Positions 25,293-34,005 of a DNA stretch of 64,000 nucleotides are shown here, piece by piece. A program made the position numbers and the translations under genes. The DNA comes from Facklamia miroungae. GTDB lineage: Bacteria; Bacillota; Bacilli; Lactobacillales; Aerococcaceae. The stretch is from assembly GCF_012396555.1 (NCBI RefSeq), contig NZ_JAAXPS010000006.1, positions 29,758 through 93,757 on the forward strand. The letters are read 5' to 3'. The notes under the pieces are model-generated. The model was given only the letters and a program-made list of their open reading frames with translations. It searched no databases and was not told the origin of the DNA. How positions within the stretch are numbered: position 1 is the first letter of the stretch; each line of letters begins with the position of its first letter.

Positions 25293-26705
25293 CTAATTAA
25301 AGTCCCATTCCTCAGGATGTAACCATATTTGATAGGCATCTTTAATAGTAGGTATTTGGACCAAAAGACACATCACTGCTAAACTCAAAGTTATTAGTAA
25401 ACGATAGCTCGTATCATTTGTATTGATATAAGCTGCGGTAAGCATCAGACCAATTGATAAAAGATGTTTAGATTGGCTGAAATAAAAACCTGTTCGACTT
25501 GAAAAGTATGTTCTAGCTAAATAAAACATAATATAGGCTCCGCATGAAGCAGTAGCTGCTCCTATAGCGCCCCATCTGGGAGTTAACCAGAGATTTAAAA
25601 TAAAACTAGGTACTAAAGCGAGTAAAGAAACTAAAGTATTAAAGTAAGTCTTACGTGAGAAGACAATACCAAGAGTCGTTGTCTCAGAAAGAGTATACAT
25701 AATATGTGGAAAACAGAGCAAACCAAGAATATATTGGACGGGATGATAATTTTCTCCTAAAATCATCATGATTATTGGTCGAAAGACCAGAATACCAAAG
25801 AAGATCGCCGTTAGAATAAATAAAACCGCATCTGATATAAATTTATAATGCTTCATTTCCTTGCCTTCATCGTGCCACCGATAAGCTGTTGGGACCCAGA
25901 AAGTCGCGAAGGCTGTTTTTAGAATACCTATCATGTTAACGATGGCAATCCCTGCAGCATAATAACCTAATTCATCCTTAGTAGAAAAAGATCTTAACAT
26001 CAAACTATCAATCGTGTTGAGGACCGAATTAATCGACATAGCTACCATTAGCGGAAATCCAAATGCTAATAGTTTCCTGACTAGAACACGGTCCAAATTA
26101 AAGTCTTTCCAGTGCAATAAGTTTCTGTAACGATAGAAAAGCAATCCATCTCCTATTAACTGGCCAAAAATCATTCCAAAAACAACCACGCGATAATCTC
26201 GAACACCTATGGCAATCATTGCTAAGGAAGTAACAAAAATTAGGCTTTTCAATAAAATTGTAAAGCCTGAATACTCTTTAGCTTTCTCTTGCATACGAAT
26301 CGAAATAAGTACGAAGCGTTCGATAATCATGGAAATCAGTAATAGCGCACTCCAAATCACTATATACCCTGCACTAGTATCACCAAATAACCAAGTGGCT
26401 ATAGGAAGATTAAAAATAAGCATTATGAGAGATAAAAAGAGTCCCATTCCGATAGGAATTATAATTGCTTGTTGAAAAAGATGTTTTTTTGAGGAAGCTT
26501 GATGGAATTCACGAGAAAAAGCTTGATCTAATCCAATATAAAGAAAGTTAGGGATATTTAATATTAAATTACGATATAATCCTGAGACACCGTATTGATC
26601 GGCCACTAACAACTGAGTCAAAATTCGAATCTGAATCAGTGAAATTAAAGCCCCAATAATCGGCCCTAAGGAAAAACCCGTTAATCTTTTCATGAAATGT
26701 TTCAT
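25293..26705 (-). CDS. Polysaccharide flippase (Wzx/TuaB-like, MOP superfamily)
   Basis: The 470 residues contain about 12-14 hydrophobic helices. The opening LTGFSLGPIIGALISLIQIRILTQLL and the next stretch QYGVSGLYRNLI match flippases of the polysaccharide transporter family. It would move undecaprenyl-diphosphate-linked oligosaccharides to the outer face. It starts 3 nt after the stop of the GT4 gene, with GAGG in that stop region. Its role follows from the neighbouring Wzy- and Wzz-like genes. Confidence 0.9.
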   Translation of the reverse strand: MKHFMKRLTGFSLGPIIGALISLIQIRILTQLLVADQYGVSGLYRNLILNIPNFLYIGLDQAFSREFHQASSKKHLFQQAIIIPIGMGLFLSLIMLIFNLPIATWLFGDTSAGYIVIWSALLLISMIIERFVLISIRMQEKAKEYSGFTILLKSLIFVTSLAMIAIGVRDYRVVVFGMIFGQLIGDGLLFYRYRNLLHWKDFNLDRVLVRKLLAFGFPLMVAMSINSVLNTIDSLMLRSFSTKDELGYYAAGIAIVNMIGILKTAFATFWVPTAYRWHDEGKEMKHYKFISDAVLFILTAIFFGILVFRPIIMMILGENYHPVQYILGLLCFPHIMYTLSETTTLGIVFSRKTYFNTLVSLLALVPSFILNLWLTPRWGAIGAATASCGAYIMFYLARTYFSSRTGFYFSQSKHLLSIGLMLTAAYINTNDTSYRLLITLSLAVMCLLVQIPTIKDAYQIWLHPEEWDFN

Positions 26706-26708
26706 AAA

Positions 26709-27887
26709 CTACCTCGAATCTATTTGAAAGTGATTCACTTGATGCACTAATACTTGGCGATAGAGTTCTGCAGCTGCATCATTAGTGAAAGATTTCGCTT
26801 GAATCTCTTTCAAGCGTTCTTGTTGGTTAGGAATCTTATTCTTCGCTTGGTGATAGAAGTTAATAATACTTTGATACCAGAATTCAGGATCACTATCAAG
26901 AGAGACGAATTGAATTAAACCAAAGCCCAAATCCACCTCTTGAGGTATCTGATCACTTGCAACTACGGGCACTCCTGCAGCTTGAGCTTCAATAGCAATG
27001 GTTCCAAACCCTTCAGACAGTGATGGCATAATTAATAAGTCAATACCTACTAGCAACTCTCTGATTGGACTTATCCGGCCTGCAAAAAAGACCTGACGCT
27101 CAATCTCTTTTTGGTGGACTTGAGCTTCTAAACTATCACGATCTGCCCCATCACCAGCAATCACTAAAAGCAGTTGTTGAGTTTGAGTTTTACTATAGCT
27201 CACTATATCGAAAGTGAAAGAATGATTCTTAACTGCTGTTAAACGACCAATCTGACCGATCAAGAGACTATTATCACTCCTTTTATTAAATGTGCTAAGC
27301 CAAAAATTATGAGCTGCCTTTTTATCTTCCCAATCAAAGAAGAAATCATTTGGCTCGATACTGTTTGGTATGACCACAAAAGATGCATCGGGCTTTAAAT
27401 TAAAAAGCTCTTCTACTGAAGAACGTGAACACCCGATTGGAAGACGCGATAAACACTTATTAATAACAGGATCAATTAAGCGTGACAATTTATGCCTAAG
27501 AGAGGAATCGTTATCAAGATAGCGATAATGGGCATGGATATAAAAATCAAAACGATCCCCTTCTTGTAATCTGTTTGCTAAGAGATAGTAGATTAGGGCA
27601 CGATAACCTGAAATATGGCAATAAACTGCCTGATAGCTATTATCGTGAAAAGCTTGAGCGTAACTATGTTTAAAAGCAGACCAAGAAGTTTTTTTAGGAT
27701 TATCCAGTTGATAAATTCTACCCCCTGTTGCTTCAATTGCCTTTTGAAAATCAGCGGGTACTCGGCTATAAGTAGCTACATCGAAAATCATTTGCTGATG
27801 CTTAGCTCCTTTAGCCAAATTATAAATAAAGGTTGAAATGCCTCCACCAAAAGAAGACATAATATGCAAAATTCTAATTTCAGACAT
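26709..27887 (-). CDS. Glycosyltransferase family 4 (TuaC/EpsF-like)
   Basis: This 392-residue GT-B enzyme has the N-terminal loop MSSFGGGISTFIYNLA (acceptor side) and, in the C-terminal domain, GQIGRLTAVKNH and MPSLSEGFGTIAIEAQAAGVP, in which the glutamates of EGFGxxxxE bind the nucleotide-sugar. It probably adds an internal sugar to the repeat. AAGGAGG precedes the start, and a 51-nt gap separates it from the LCP-like gene. The donor sugar cannot be told. Confidence 0.9.
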   Translation of the reverse strand: MSEIRILHIMSSFGGGISTFIYNLAKGAKHQQMIFDVATYSRVPADFQKAIEATGGRIYQLDNPKKTSWSAFKHSYAQAFHDNSYQAVYCHISGYRALIYYLLANRLQEGDRFDFYIHAHYRYLDNDSSLRHKLSRLIDPVINKCLSRLPIGCSRSSVEELFNLKPDASFVVIPNSIEPNDFFFDWEDKKAAHNFWLSTFNKRSDNSLLIGQIGRLTAVKNHSFTFDIVSYSKTQTQQLLLVIAGDGADRDSLEAQVHQKEIERQVFFAGRISPIRELLVGIDLLIMPSLSEGFGTIAIEAQAAGVPVVASDQIPQEVDLGFGLIQFVSLDSDPEFWYQSIINFYHQAKNKIPNQQERLKEIQAKSFTNDAAAELYRQVLVHQVNHFQIDSR

Positions 27888-27938
27888 AAGTGTCCTCCTT
27901 CTTAGTTTAAGTGTATCACCATTTGGAAATTGTTTATA

Positions 27939-28766
27939 TTAGCTGCTTTTTAAGGAAGCGATCACCTTTTCACGCTCTGCTATAGTCAAATTACTGGATA
28001 AGTCTATCACTTCGAACTCTTGCCATTTTTGGAGATTATAGTAAAAAGTCATTTTTAAAAAATGCTCAAAGTCAATATTGCTTTTTACTCGACAATCTAT
28101 TTCATTCAATTCTTTAGCTATTTTCAAGAAATGGTGATAATCCATTAGATTATGGCCCAATTTTTGACTAATATCTCTGGAGCTAAATTCCTTGTTAGAA
28201 GTTTTACTAAATAACACACCACTCGAATAATTTTTTGCGGTATCTTCTAAAGAATCTAAATCTAAAATAATTAAAAAATCGATTGGAAGCCCCACTTTTT
28301 TAACCAACTGTTCAACTAAGGCTAAATCTCCATGTTTCAATCCAAAATCATTGATACTAGATGAAGCTTTCTCGGTTGGGTTACTCAGATTTAATTGAGG
28401 ATCGATATTAACTTGAGTGACTTTTTCTCGATTAAAATCCCATAAATATAAAGTTATTTCCTTAATACTTTTCTCACCGATTCGCCCAGCTTGACTATAA
28501 TTATAACTTAAAACCATGAGCTCAATACGTTCCTTTGCCAAATCATCAAATGGAATGCTTCTATTATCTAACAACTCTTGACCAATAGGATAATACTGCC
28601 ACTCGATTGGGTCTTGAACGAAAGTGTTTTGAAAAGACACTTTTAGATCATTTAAATAACTGAAAAAGAGTGAACTCGAAAAAACTAAAAAAATCATAAC
28701 AAGAAAAAAGACCAAAAGTCTTTTTGAGAAAAAAGGACGTTTGTCTGTTTTCTGAGTTGGAAACAT
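27939..28766 (-). CDS. Degenerate LytR-CpsA-Psr (LCP)-like membrane protein
   Basis: It has 275 residues with one N-terminal membrane segment (about 16-34) and the rest outside. It is not an obvious family member, but the order of elements follows an LCP domain. IELMVLSYNYSQAG equals the first strand; SIKEITLYLWDFN the RSDTMM strand; TQVNIDPQLNL the IPRD segment; and GDLALVEQLVKKVGLPIDFLI the segment where LCP proteins read TVxxLLGIPIDHYV. The catalytic Asp and Arg residues of LCP transferases (RxD, PRD) are replaced. LCP proteins attach glycopolymers to peptidoglycan; this one probably cannot, and may be an accessory factor. The assignment rests on alignment by eye. Confidence 0.55.
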   Translation of the reverse strand: MFPTQKTDKRPFFSKRLLVFFLVMIFLVFSSSLFFSYLNDLKVSFQNTFVQDPIEWQYYPIGQELLDNRSIPFDDLAKERIELMVLSYNYSQAGRIGEKSIKEITLYLWDFNREKVTQVNIDPQLNLSNPTEKASSSINDFGLKHGDLALVEQLVKKVGLPIDFLIILDLDSLEDTAKNYSSGVLFSKTSNKEFSSRDISQKLGHNLMDYHHFLKIAKELNEIDCRVKSNIDFEHFLKMTFYYNLQKWQEFEVIDLSSNLTIAEREKVIASLKSS

Positions 28767-28790
28767 TTGCTTCCTCCATTCAATTCATTC

Positions 28791-29801
28791 TTAGAACCCA
28801 TCTGGATTCTTTTTCTGCCAATGCCAGGAATCTTGACACATGGTATACAGATCTTTAAATGCCTCCCAATCCAACTCCTCATTGGCCTTGCTAGGATCAG
28901 CATAAGCAATTGCAATATCCCCAGGTCGACGATCGATTATTTCATAAGGAATCGTTACTTGATTAGCTTTTTCAAAAGTCTTTATGATGTCTAAGACCGA
29001 GTAACCATGACCTGTTCCTAAATTAAAAATTGCTACTCCTTGATGTTCTAAATTATGTTTAATTGCTTTTTGATGACCTTGAGCCAGTTCTACCACATGA
29101 ATATAATCACGAACACCCGTTCCATCATGAGTTGGATAATCCTTACCAAAAACTAGTAGCTTTGGTCGCTTGCCAATCGCAACCTGTGTAAGATAAGGCA
29201 TTAAATTATTAGGAATACCTTGCGGATCTTCTCCAATCAATCCCGATTCATGAGCTCCTAGAGGGTTAAAGTAACGCAAAAGCGTCACAGACCAATCGGG
29301 GTCTGATTGCGATAAATCCTGTAAAATCTTTTCTAATACTAACTTTGTGTAACCATAAGGATTACTTGCTTCTCCGGTCGTCATTGTTTCCTTAAATGGT
29401 ACTCGATTAGTTTCTCCATAAACCGTAGCTGATGAAGAAAAAATGATATTTTTAACTTGGTTCTCCTGCATAACTTCCAGCAAGACGATCGTTCCACTAA
29501 GGTTATTGTGATAGTATTTTAAAGGCTGTGTTACGGATTCTCCAACTGCCTTATATCCAGCAAAATGAATCACTATATCAATGGCATGTTGTTTAAAAAT
29601 TTTATCCATTGCCATACGATCTTCAATGTTTTTCTCATAAAATATTAATTGCTTTCCTGTAATCATCTGAATACGATTCAAAACCTCAGGCTTAGAGTTG
29701 GAAAAATTATCTACAACGATAACTTCTTGATTATCATTTAATAATTCAATAACCGTATGACTACCAATATATCCCGCTCCACCTGTAACTAAAACTGTCA
29801 T
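28791..29801 (-). CDS. galE: UDP-glucose/UDP-GlcNAc 4-epimerase
   Basis: This is a short-chain-dehydrogenase-type epimerase of 336 residues. The NAD loop GGAGYIGSH is at 7-15, the active-site SSSATVYG at about 120-127, and YGYTK with the catalytic Tyr and Lys near 146-150. It interconverts UDP-Glc and UDP-Gal and, in some members, UDP-GlcNAc and UDP-GalNAc. It heads the polysaccharide operon behind an extended -10 promoter, so it likely feeds the polymer rather than galactose catabolism; no gal genes are near. GAGGAG is 8-9 nt before ATG. Confidence 0.95.
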   Translation of the reverse strand: MTVLVTGGAGYIGSHTVIELLNDNQEVIVVDNFSNSKPEVLNRIQMITGKQLIFYEKNIEDRMAMDKIFKQHAIDIVIHFAGYKAVGESVTQPLKYYHNNLSGTIVLLEVMQENQVKNIIFSSSATVYGETNRVPFKETMTTGEASNPYGYTKLVLEKILQDLSQSDPDWSVTLLRYFNPLGAHESGLIGEDPQGIPNNLMPYLTQVAIGKRPKLLVFGKDYPTHDGTGVRDYIHVVELAQGHQKAIKHNLEHQGVAIFNLGTGHGYSVLDIIKTFEKANQVTIPYEIIDRRPGDIAIAYADPSKANEELDWEAFKDLYTMCQDSWHWQKKNPDGF

Positions 29802-29835
29802 ATCCTACTCTCCTCGTCTTGAATTCCTTTGACTA

Positions 29836-29866
29836 ATTATAGCATATTAGAACTCGGGAAATTCAA
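29836..29866 (-). promoter_or_regulatory. Promoter of the galE-polysaccharide operon
   Basis: Extended -10 TGCTATAAT on the minus strand; the nearest -35, TTGAAT, is 19 bp away, so it is suboptimal. It is 35 nt before the galE start. Confidence 0.6.
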
Positions 29867-29947
29867 TCTTCATATTTTCTTCCTAAATTTACCTCTTTTA
29901 GATAATTTTAACTATTGATAATTGAATTCCACAAATGTCATAAAATT

Positions 29948-29956
29948 TGATATAAT
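29948..29956 (+). promoter_or_regulatory. Extended -10 promoter for the flavodoxin operon
   Basis: TGATATAAT, 39 nt before the flavodoxin start. No clear -35. Confidence 0.5.
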
Positions 29957-29995
29957 AATACAAGGTTTAACAACTTTACCTTAAGGGGGAATATA

Positions 29996-30445
29996 ATGGC
30001 AGAGGCATTAATCGTTTTTGCAAGTCTCACAGGAAATACTGAAGAAATGGCGGATATAGTTGCTGAGCGCCTTGAAACACATGATATCACCACCGATGTG
30101 GTAGAAGTCATGCAAGCTGACGCGGAAGATTTTTTAGAATATGATGCCGTTCTTATTGGTTCCTATACCTATGGAGTCGATGGGGTGCTACCTGATGAAA
30201 TGCTTGATTTTTATGACGATCTAGGTGAACTCGACCTATCAGATAAAGTGTTCGGTGTTTTTGGATCAGGCGATACTTACTATGAAATTTTCTGTGGAGC
30301 TGTTGATCACTTTGAAAAACAATTTTTAAAAACGGGTGCTCACCCTGGGGGAGCATCATGCAAAATTAATTTAAATGCTGAAGGAGAAGACATTGAGCGT
30401 CTTCAAGCATTAGCAGATGGTATTGCTGAAAAATTAAATCAATAA
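29996..30445 (+). CDS. Flavodoxin
   Basis: This 149-residue FMN electron carrier has the phosphate-binding loop SLTGNTEEMAD at 10-20, the 50s segment SYTYGVDGVLPDEM and the 90s segment FGSGDTYYEIFCGA near the isoalloxazine ring. It is acidic, as usual. Its redox partner is unknown and none is adjacent. It is first in a four-gene unit with an aminopeptidase, a small membrane protein and a glycosyltransferase, spaced by 15, 24 and 2 nt. AAGGGGGA precedes ATG. Confidence 0.94.
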   Translation: MAEALIVFASLTGNTEEMADIVAERLETHDITTDVVEVMQADAEDFLEYDAVLIGSYTYGVDGVLPDEMLDFYDDLGELDLSDKVFGVFGSGDTYYEIFCGAVDHFEKQFLKTGAHPGGASCKINLNAEGEDIERLQALADGIAEKLNQ

Positions 30446-30460
30446 AGGAAGAGGTTTACT

Positions 30461-31702
30461 ATGACTTTAAAAAATTTCGATCAGCTATTGAAAAAATATG
30501 CAAATTTAATTGTTAACAAGGGTATTGGCGTAAACAAGGACGACTATATTCTAATTTTTGCCGATCTTGATCAAGCACCTTTAGTACGCTTAGTCACTGA
30601 AGCTGCTTATCAAGCCGGTGCTAAATTTGTTAAAGTGAACTGGGCTGATGATGCTTTAACCCGTCTTCATTTTACCCACCAGACTGAAGAGACACTTACA
30701 GATATTCCTCAATACAAAATTGATGAAGGTAACTACTATGTTGAAAAAAGAGCAAAACGTATTTCGCTTCGCTCGAGTGATCCAAACGTGCTCAAAGGAA
30801 TTGACCCCGCAAAAATAAATGCAGCTAACCGTGCTTCTTCACATGCTATGAAAGATGTTCGCATTGCTACTCAATCCAACCTTGTTTCTTGGTTAGTTGT
30901 TGCAGGAGCTGGTAAAGAATGGGCTGCACTTGTCTTCCCTGATTTAGAAACTTCGCAAGAACAAGTCGATGCTTTATGGGATCAAATCTTTAAAACAACA
31001 CGCATTTATGAAGACGATCCTATTAAGGCTTGGGATGAACATGAGGACCGTTTAAGTGAAAAAGCTCGTTTCTTAAATGAACAACAATTCGATCAGTTGC
31101 ATTATACGGGTCCGGGAACCGATTTTACTGTTGGCTTACCAAAAAATCATGTCTGGGAAAGTGCTGGTTCACTTAACGAAAAAGGGGAAGTCTTTATTGC
31201 TAATATGCCTACAGAAGAAGTCTTTACTGCACCAGATGCTAGAAGGGCCGAAGGTTATATCTCCTCTTCTAAACCCTTAGCATATGGCGGAACTGTAATT
31301 GATGGCATGAAATTCACTTTTAAAGACGGTAAGGTAACTGAGGTGAATGCCAAAGAAGGAGAAGAAACACTCCGTCAATTAGTTAAAGAAAATGATGGAT
31401 CTGACGCATTAGGTGAAGTGGCCCTTGTTGCGCATAAATCACCGATCTCACAATCAGGAATCATTTTTTACAATACTTTATTTGATGAAAATGCTTCGAA
31501 TCATATTGCCTTAGGCCAAGCTTATGCTACTTCTGTTAAAAATGGTGCAAAAATGAGCCAAGAAGAATTAGAAGAAGTGGGACTAAACCGTTCAAATGTC
31601 CATGTTGATTTTATGGTTGGAAACGCAGAGATGAATATTGACGGTATTGCAGCAGATGGAACTGTTACCCCAATTTTCCGTAAAGGTGAATGGGCATTCT
31701 AA
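30461..31702 (+). CDS. pepS: Aminopeptidase PepS/AmpS (M29)
   Basis: This 413-residue cytosolic metallo-aminopeptidase has the family opening NFDQLLKKYANLIVNKG. The metal region includes PTEEVFTAPDARRAEG, ALVAHKSPISQSGIIFYNTLFDENASNHIALG and SNVHVDFMVG, supplying the Glu, His, Tyr and Asp ligands of M29 enzymes. It releases N-terminal residues, often Arg or aromatic in PepS. AAGGAAGAGG lies before the start. Nothing unusual was seen. Confidence 0.94.
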   Translation: MTLKNFDQLLKKYANLIVNKGIGVNKDDYILIFADLDQAPLVRLVTEAAYQAGAKFVKVNWADDALTRLHFTHQTEETLTDIPQYKIDEGNYYVEKRAKRISLRSSDPNVLKGIDPAKINAANRASSHAMKDVRIATQSNLVSWLVVAGAGKEWAALVFPDLETSQEQVDALWDQIFKTTRIYEDDPIKAWDEHEDRLSEKARFLNEQQFDQLHYTGPGTDFTVGLPKNHVWESAGSLNEKGEVFIANMPTEEVFTAPDARRAEGYISSSKPLAYGGTVIDGMKFTFKDGKVTEVNAKEGEETLRQLVKENDGSDALGEVALVAHKSPISQSGIIFYNTLFDENASNHIALGQAYATSVKNGAKMSQEELEEVGLNRSNVHVDFMVGNAEMNIDGIAADGTVTPIFRKGEWAF

Positions 31703-31726
31703 TTAACCAAGAGGGAGGTAATAAAG

Positions 31727-31999
31727 ATGGCAACCCCTTCAAATTTTAATTCAAATTTTGAAGAAGAAATCAATAAGCATATTGAAGAAATTGATCGTCG
31801 CGTTGACCGTACGGGTTGGCCACTATTGATTATTGGTGTAATCATTTTCTTCTTGCTTGTTTATCTATCCGTAAAAGCTTTCTCAATCCCTACTACTAAA
31901 GAATATGAAGGTAGTCAAGCTGCAATGAATCGAAAGGTTGAAGATTTAGAAAAACGTATTACGTCGCTTGAAGCACTCATAGAAGGAAGTCAAGAGTAG
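31727..31999 (+). CDS. Small single-span membrane protein with C-terminal coiled coil
   Basis: The 90 residues comprise an N-terminal charged helix (FEEEINKHIEEIDRRVDR), one membrane span (about 33-52), then a predicted coiled coil (QAAMNRKVEDLEKRITSLEALI). It is of no family I recognise. It has a good GGGAGG site and lies 24 nt after pepS and 2 nt before the glycosyltransferase, so it is translated as part of that operon. It could act as a membrane anchor or scaffold for a neighbour, but that is a guess. Confidence 0.72.
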   Translation: MATPSNFNSNFEEEINKHIEEIDRRVDRTGWPLLIIGVIIFFLLVYLSVKAFSIPTTKEYEGSQAAMNRKVEDLEKRITSLEALIEGSQE

Positions 32000-32001
32000 T
32001 T

Positions 32002-33123
32002 ATGGTGAAATTACTACATATTAATTCATATTTCTCAACCTCTGGCTTATTTAGACAAGTCTATGATCGTCAAGTAAAACAGGGACATGAACTCGAAGTT
32101 TATGTCCCTATTGCTTACCAATATCCCGAAGAAAGAGTCGCAGCTAGTGGTAATTATCTTAAATTATCAAGAAACCATGATCAATGGATGCGATGGATCT
32201 TTCCGATTAAACATCATAAAATATGGCAAGATTTAAAGACCTCCTATCAATTAAACAAATTTGATCTCGTTCATGCTCATTCCCTTTTTTCAAATGGTTG
32301 GTTAGCTAGACAAATTTTTCTTCACCATCAGATTCCTTATATAGTTGCAATACGCAATGCTGATCTCCATACTTTTTTCGAAAAAATGCCCTGGATGCGG
32401 AAAATAGGTTTGAATATCATGCGTGATGCCCAGCAAATTATCTTTATCTCTCAAAATTCTTATCAACAGGTTTTTGATCGTTTTATCCCAGCGAAGGACC
32501 TCAGTCAACTTAAAGCAAAAACTCAAGTGATTGCGAATGGAATAGATGATTATTGGCATACTCACAGTTTTAAAGAAAAAAAACCTACTTTCCATCGTCC
32601 AATCCGAATTGTAACAGCTGGTAAGGTCTCTGCAGGGAAACGCTTTATTGAATTAGCAAAGATGGTCGAAAGTTTTTCGAACACCTATCAACCAGTTGAA
32701 CTCCACATTGCCGGACCCAATTGGGATAAAAAGATACTTGATCAGTTACTTACGATGGAGTCTGTCACCTATCATGGCTCTTTAAGCAAAGAAGAGATGA
32801 TTCGGCTATACCGTAGAATGGATCTTTTCGCTTTGCTTTCCTTCCCCGAAACATTTGGCCTAGTTTATCCTGAAGCAATGAGTCAAGGATTACCAGTTAT
32901 CTATACTGAAAACGAAGGTTTTGATTCTTTTTTTGATAATTATCATGTGGGAGTCTCCGTTAATCGTTTCGATCAATCAGCTTTTGACCAAGCTGTTCTA
33001 TACATCCTAGATCATTATGAGCAATTATCAACTAATGCCTTAGAAGGCATTCGCTTTTTTAAATGGGATGAAATCGTCAGAAAGTATGATGAACTTTATC
33101 AGAATATTATTAATCACATGTAA
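32002..33123 (+). CDS. Glycosyltransferase family 4
   Basis: This 373-residue GT-B enzyme has the C-terminal motifs IRIVTAGKVSAGKRFIELAKMV and LLSFPETFGLVYPEAMSQG, where the two glutamates of ETFGLVYPE bind the donor. The N-terminus lacks a glycine-rich acceptor loop, as in several Eps-type transferases. It has a poor Shine-Dalgarno and starts 2 nt after the upstream stop, so it is probably translated by coupling. The acceptor is unknown; it may modify a wall polymer or glycolipid. It is not part of the 20.7-29.8 kb operon. Confidence 0.86.
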   Translation: MVKLLHINSYFSTSGLFRQVYDRQVKQGHELEVYVPIAYQYPEERVAASGNYLKLSRNHDQWMRWIFPIKHHKIWQDLKTSYQLNKFDLVHAHSLFSNGWLARQIFLHHQIPYIVAIRNADLHTFFEKMPWMRKIGLNIMRDAQQIIFISQNSYQQVFDRFIPAKDLSQLKAKTQVIANGIDDYWHTHSFKEKKPTFHRPIRIVTAGKVSAGKRFIELAKMVESFSNTYQPVELHIAGPNWDKKILDQLLTMESVTYHGSLSKEEMIRLYRRMDLFALLSFPETFGLVYPEAMSQGLPVIYTENEGFDSFFDNYHVGVSVNRFDQSAFDQAVLYILDHYEQLSTNALEGIRFFKWDEIVRKYDELYQNIINHM

Positions 33124-33147
33124 CAAAGTAAAAATAAGATCAAATAG

Positions 33148-33190
33148 AAATGACAAGCTCTCTCAATGAAAGAAGTCTTGTCATTTTTAT
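33148..33190. terminator. Bidirectional terminator
   Basis: AAATGACAAG / CTTGTCATTT arms, extended by GATCAAA / TTTTGATC further out, followed by T-rich sequence, between the GT4 gene and map. Confidence 0.8.
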
Positions 33191-33201
33191 TTTGATCTAA
33201 A

Positions 33202-33960
33202 TTAAATTTCATTTTCTTGTTTTGTTAATATAATCGGGCCCTCAGGGCCAATAGCTAACGAGTGTTCGTACTGGGCACAGAAACCTCCATCACGTGTTCT
33301 AGCTGTCCATCCATTAGCATCCATTTTCATCTTCCAGTCACCAGTTGTCACCATAGGTTCTATCGTAAGAGTCATCCCTTCTTTTAGACGGAGTCCCTTG
33401 CCTTTCAAGCCATAATGGGGAATAGGCGGTTCTTCGTGAATGGTTGGTCCAATACCGTGACCGATGAAATCACGAACAACTCCAAAACCCTCTCCTTCAA
33501 CAAAAGTTTGAATTGCATGTCCAATATCGCCTATTCGATTCCCCACCTTAGCTTGTTCAATACCTCGGTACAAGGCTTCTTTCGTAACTTCCATTAATCG
33601 TTCATGCTCTGGAATAATCTCTCCAATTGCGTAACACCAGCAAGAATCAGAAATTGCCCCGTTTAAATCGACACAAAAGTCCACTTTGACAATATCACCC
33701 TCTTTTAAAACTCTATTAGATGGAAAACCGTGACAAATTTCATCATTAACACTAGTACAAGTTGCAAACTGATAACCCTCGTACCCTATTTGCGCAGCCA
33801 CTGCATCTGCAGCTTCAATCCTTTCTTGAACAAATTGATCAATTTGTTTAGTAGTGATACCTTCTTTAATAAAATCACGTAAAGCAACATGAATATCAGA
33901 AAGAATTTTTCCTGAATCTTTCATAGTCTGAATTTCTCTTTCAGATTTAAGTGTAATCAT
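33202..33960 (-). CDS. map: Methionine aminopeptidase type I
   Basis: This enzyme removes initiator methionine from nascent proteins. The 252 residues contain all five metal ligands: Asp in VKVDFCVD, Asp in ISDSCW, His in FIGHGIGPTIHEEP, Glu in TIEPMV and Glu in QYEHSLAI. The start at 33960 is supported by AGAAGG and matches relatives; the frame extends eight codons further without support. It is followed by a terminator and lies 45 nt after the thioesterase gene. Confidence 0.95.
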   Translation of the reverse strand: MITLKSEREIQTMKDSGKILSDIHVALRDFIKEGITTKQIDQFVQERIEAADAVAAQIGYEGYQFATCTSVNDEICHGFPSNRVLKEGDIVKVDFCVDLNGAISDSCWCYAIGEIIPEHERLMEVTKEALYRGIEQAKVGNRIGDIGHAIQTFVEGEGFGVVRDFIGHGIGPTIHEEPPIPHYGLKGKGLRLKEGMTLTIEPMVTTGDWKMKMDANGWTARTRDGGFCAQYEHSLAIGPEGPIILTKQENEI

Positions 33961-34005
33961 TTTTTGCCTTCTTTCTATTTTCATTCTCTAGCATATTATA
34001 ACGCA

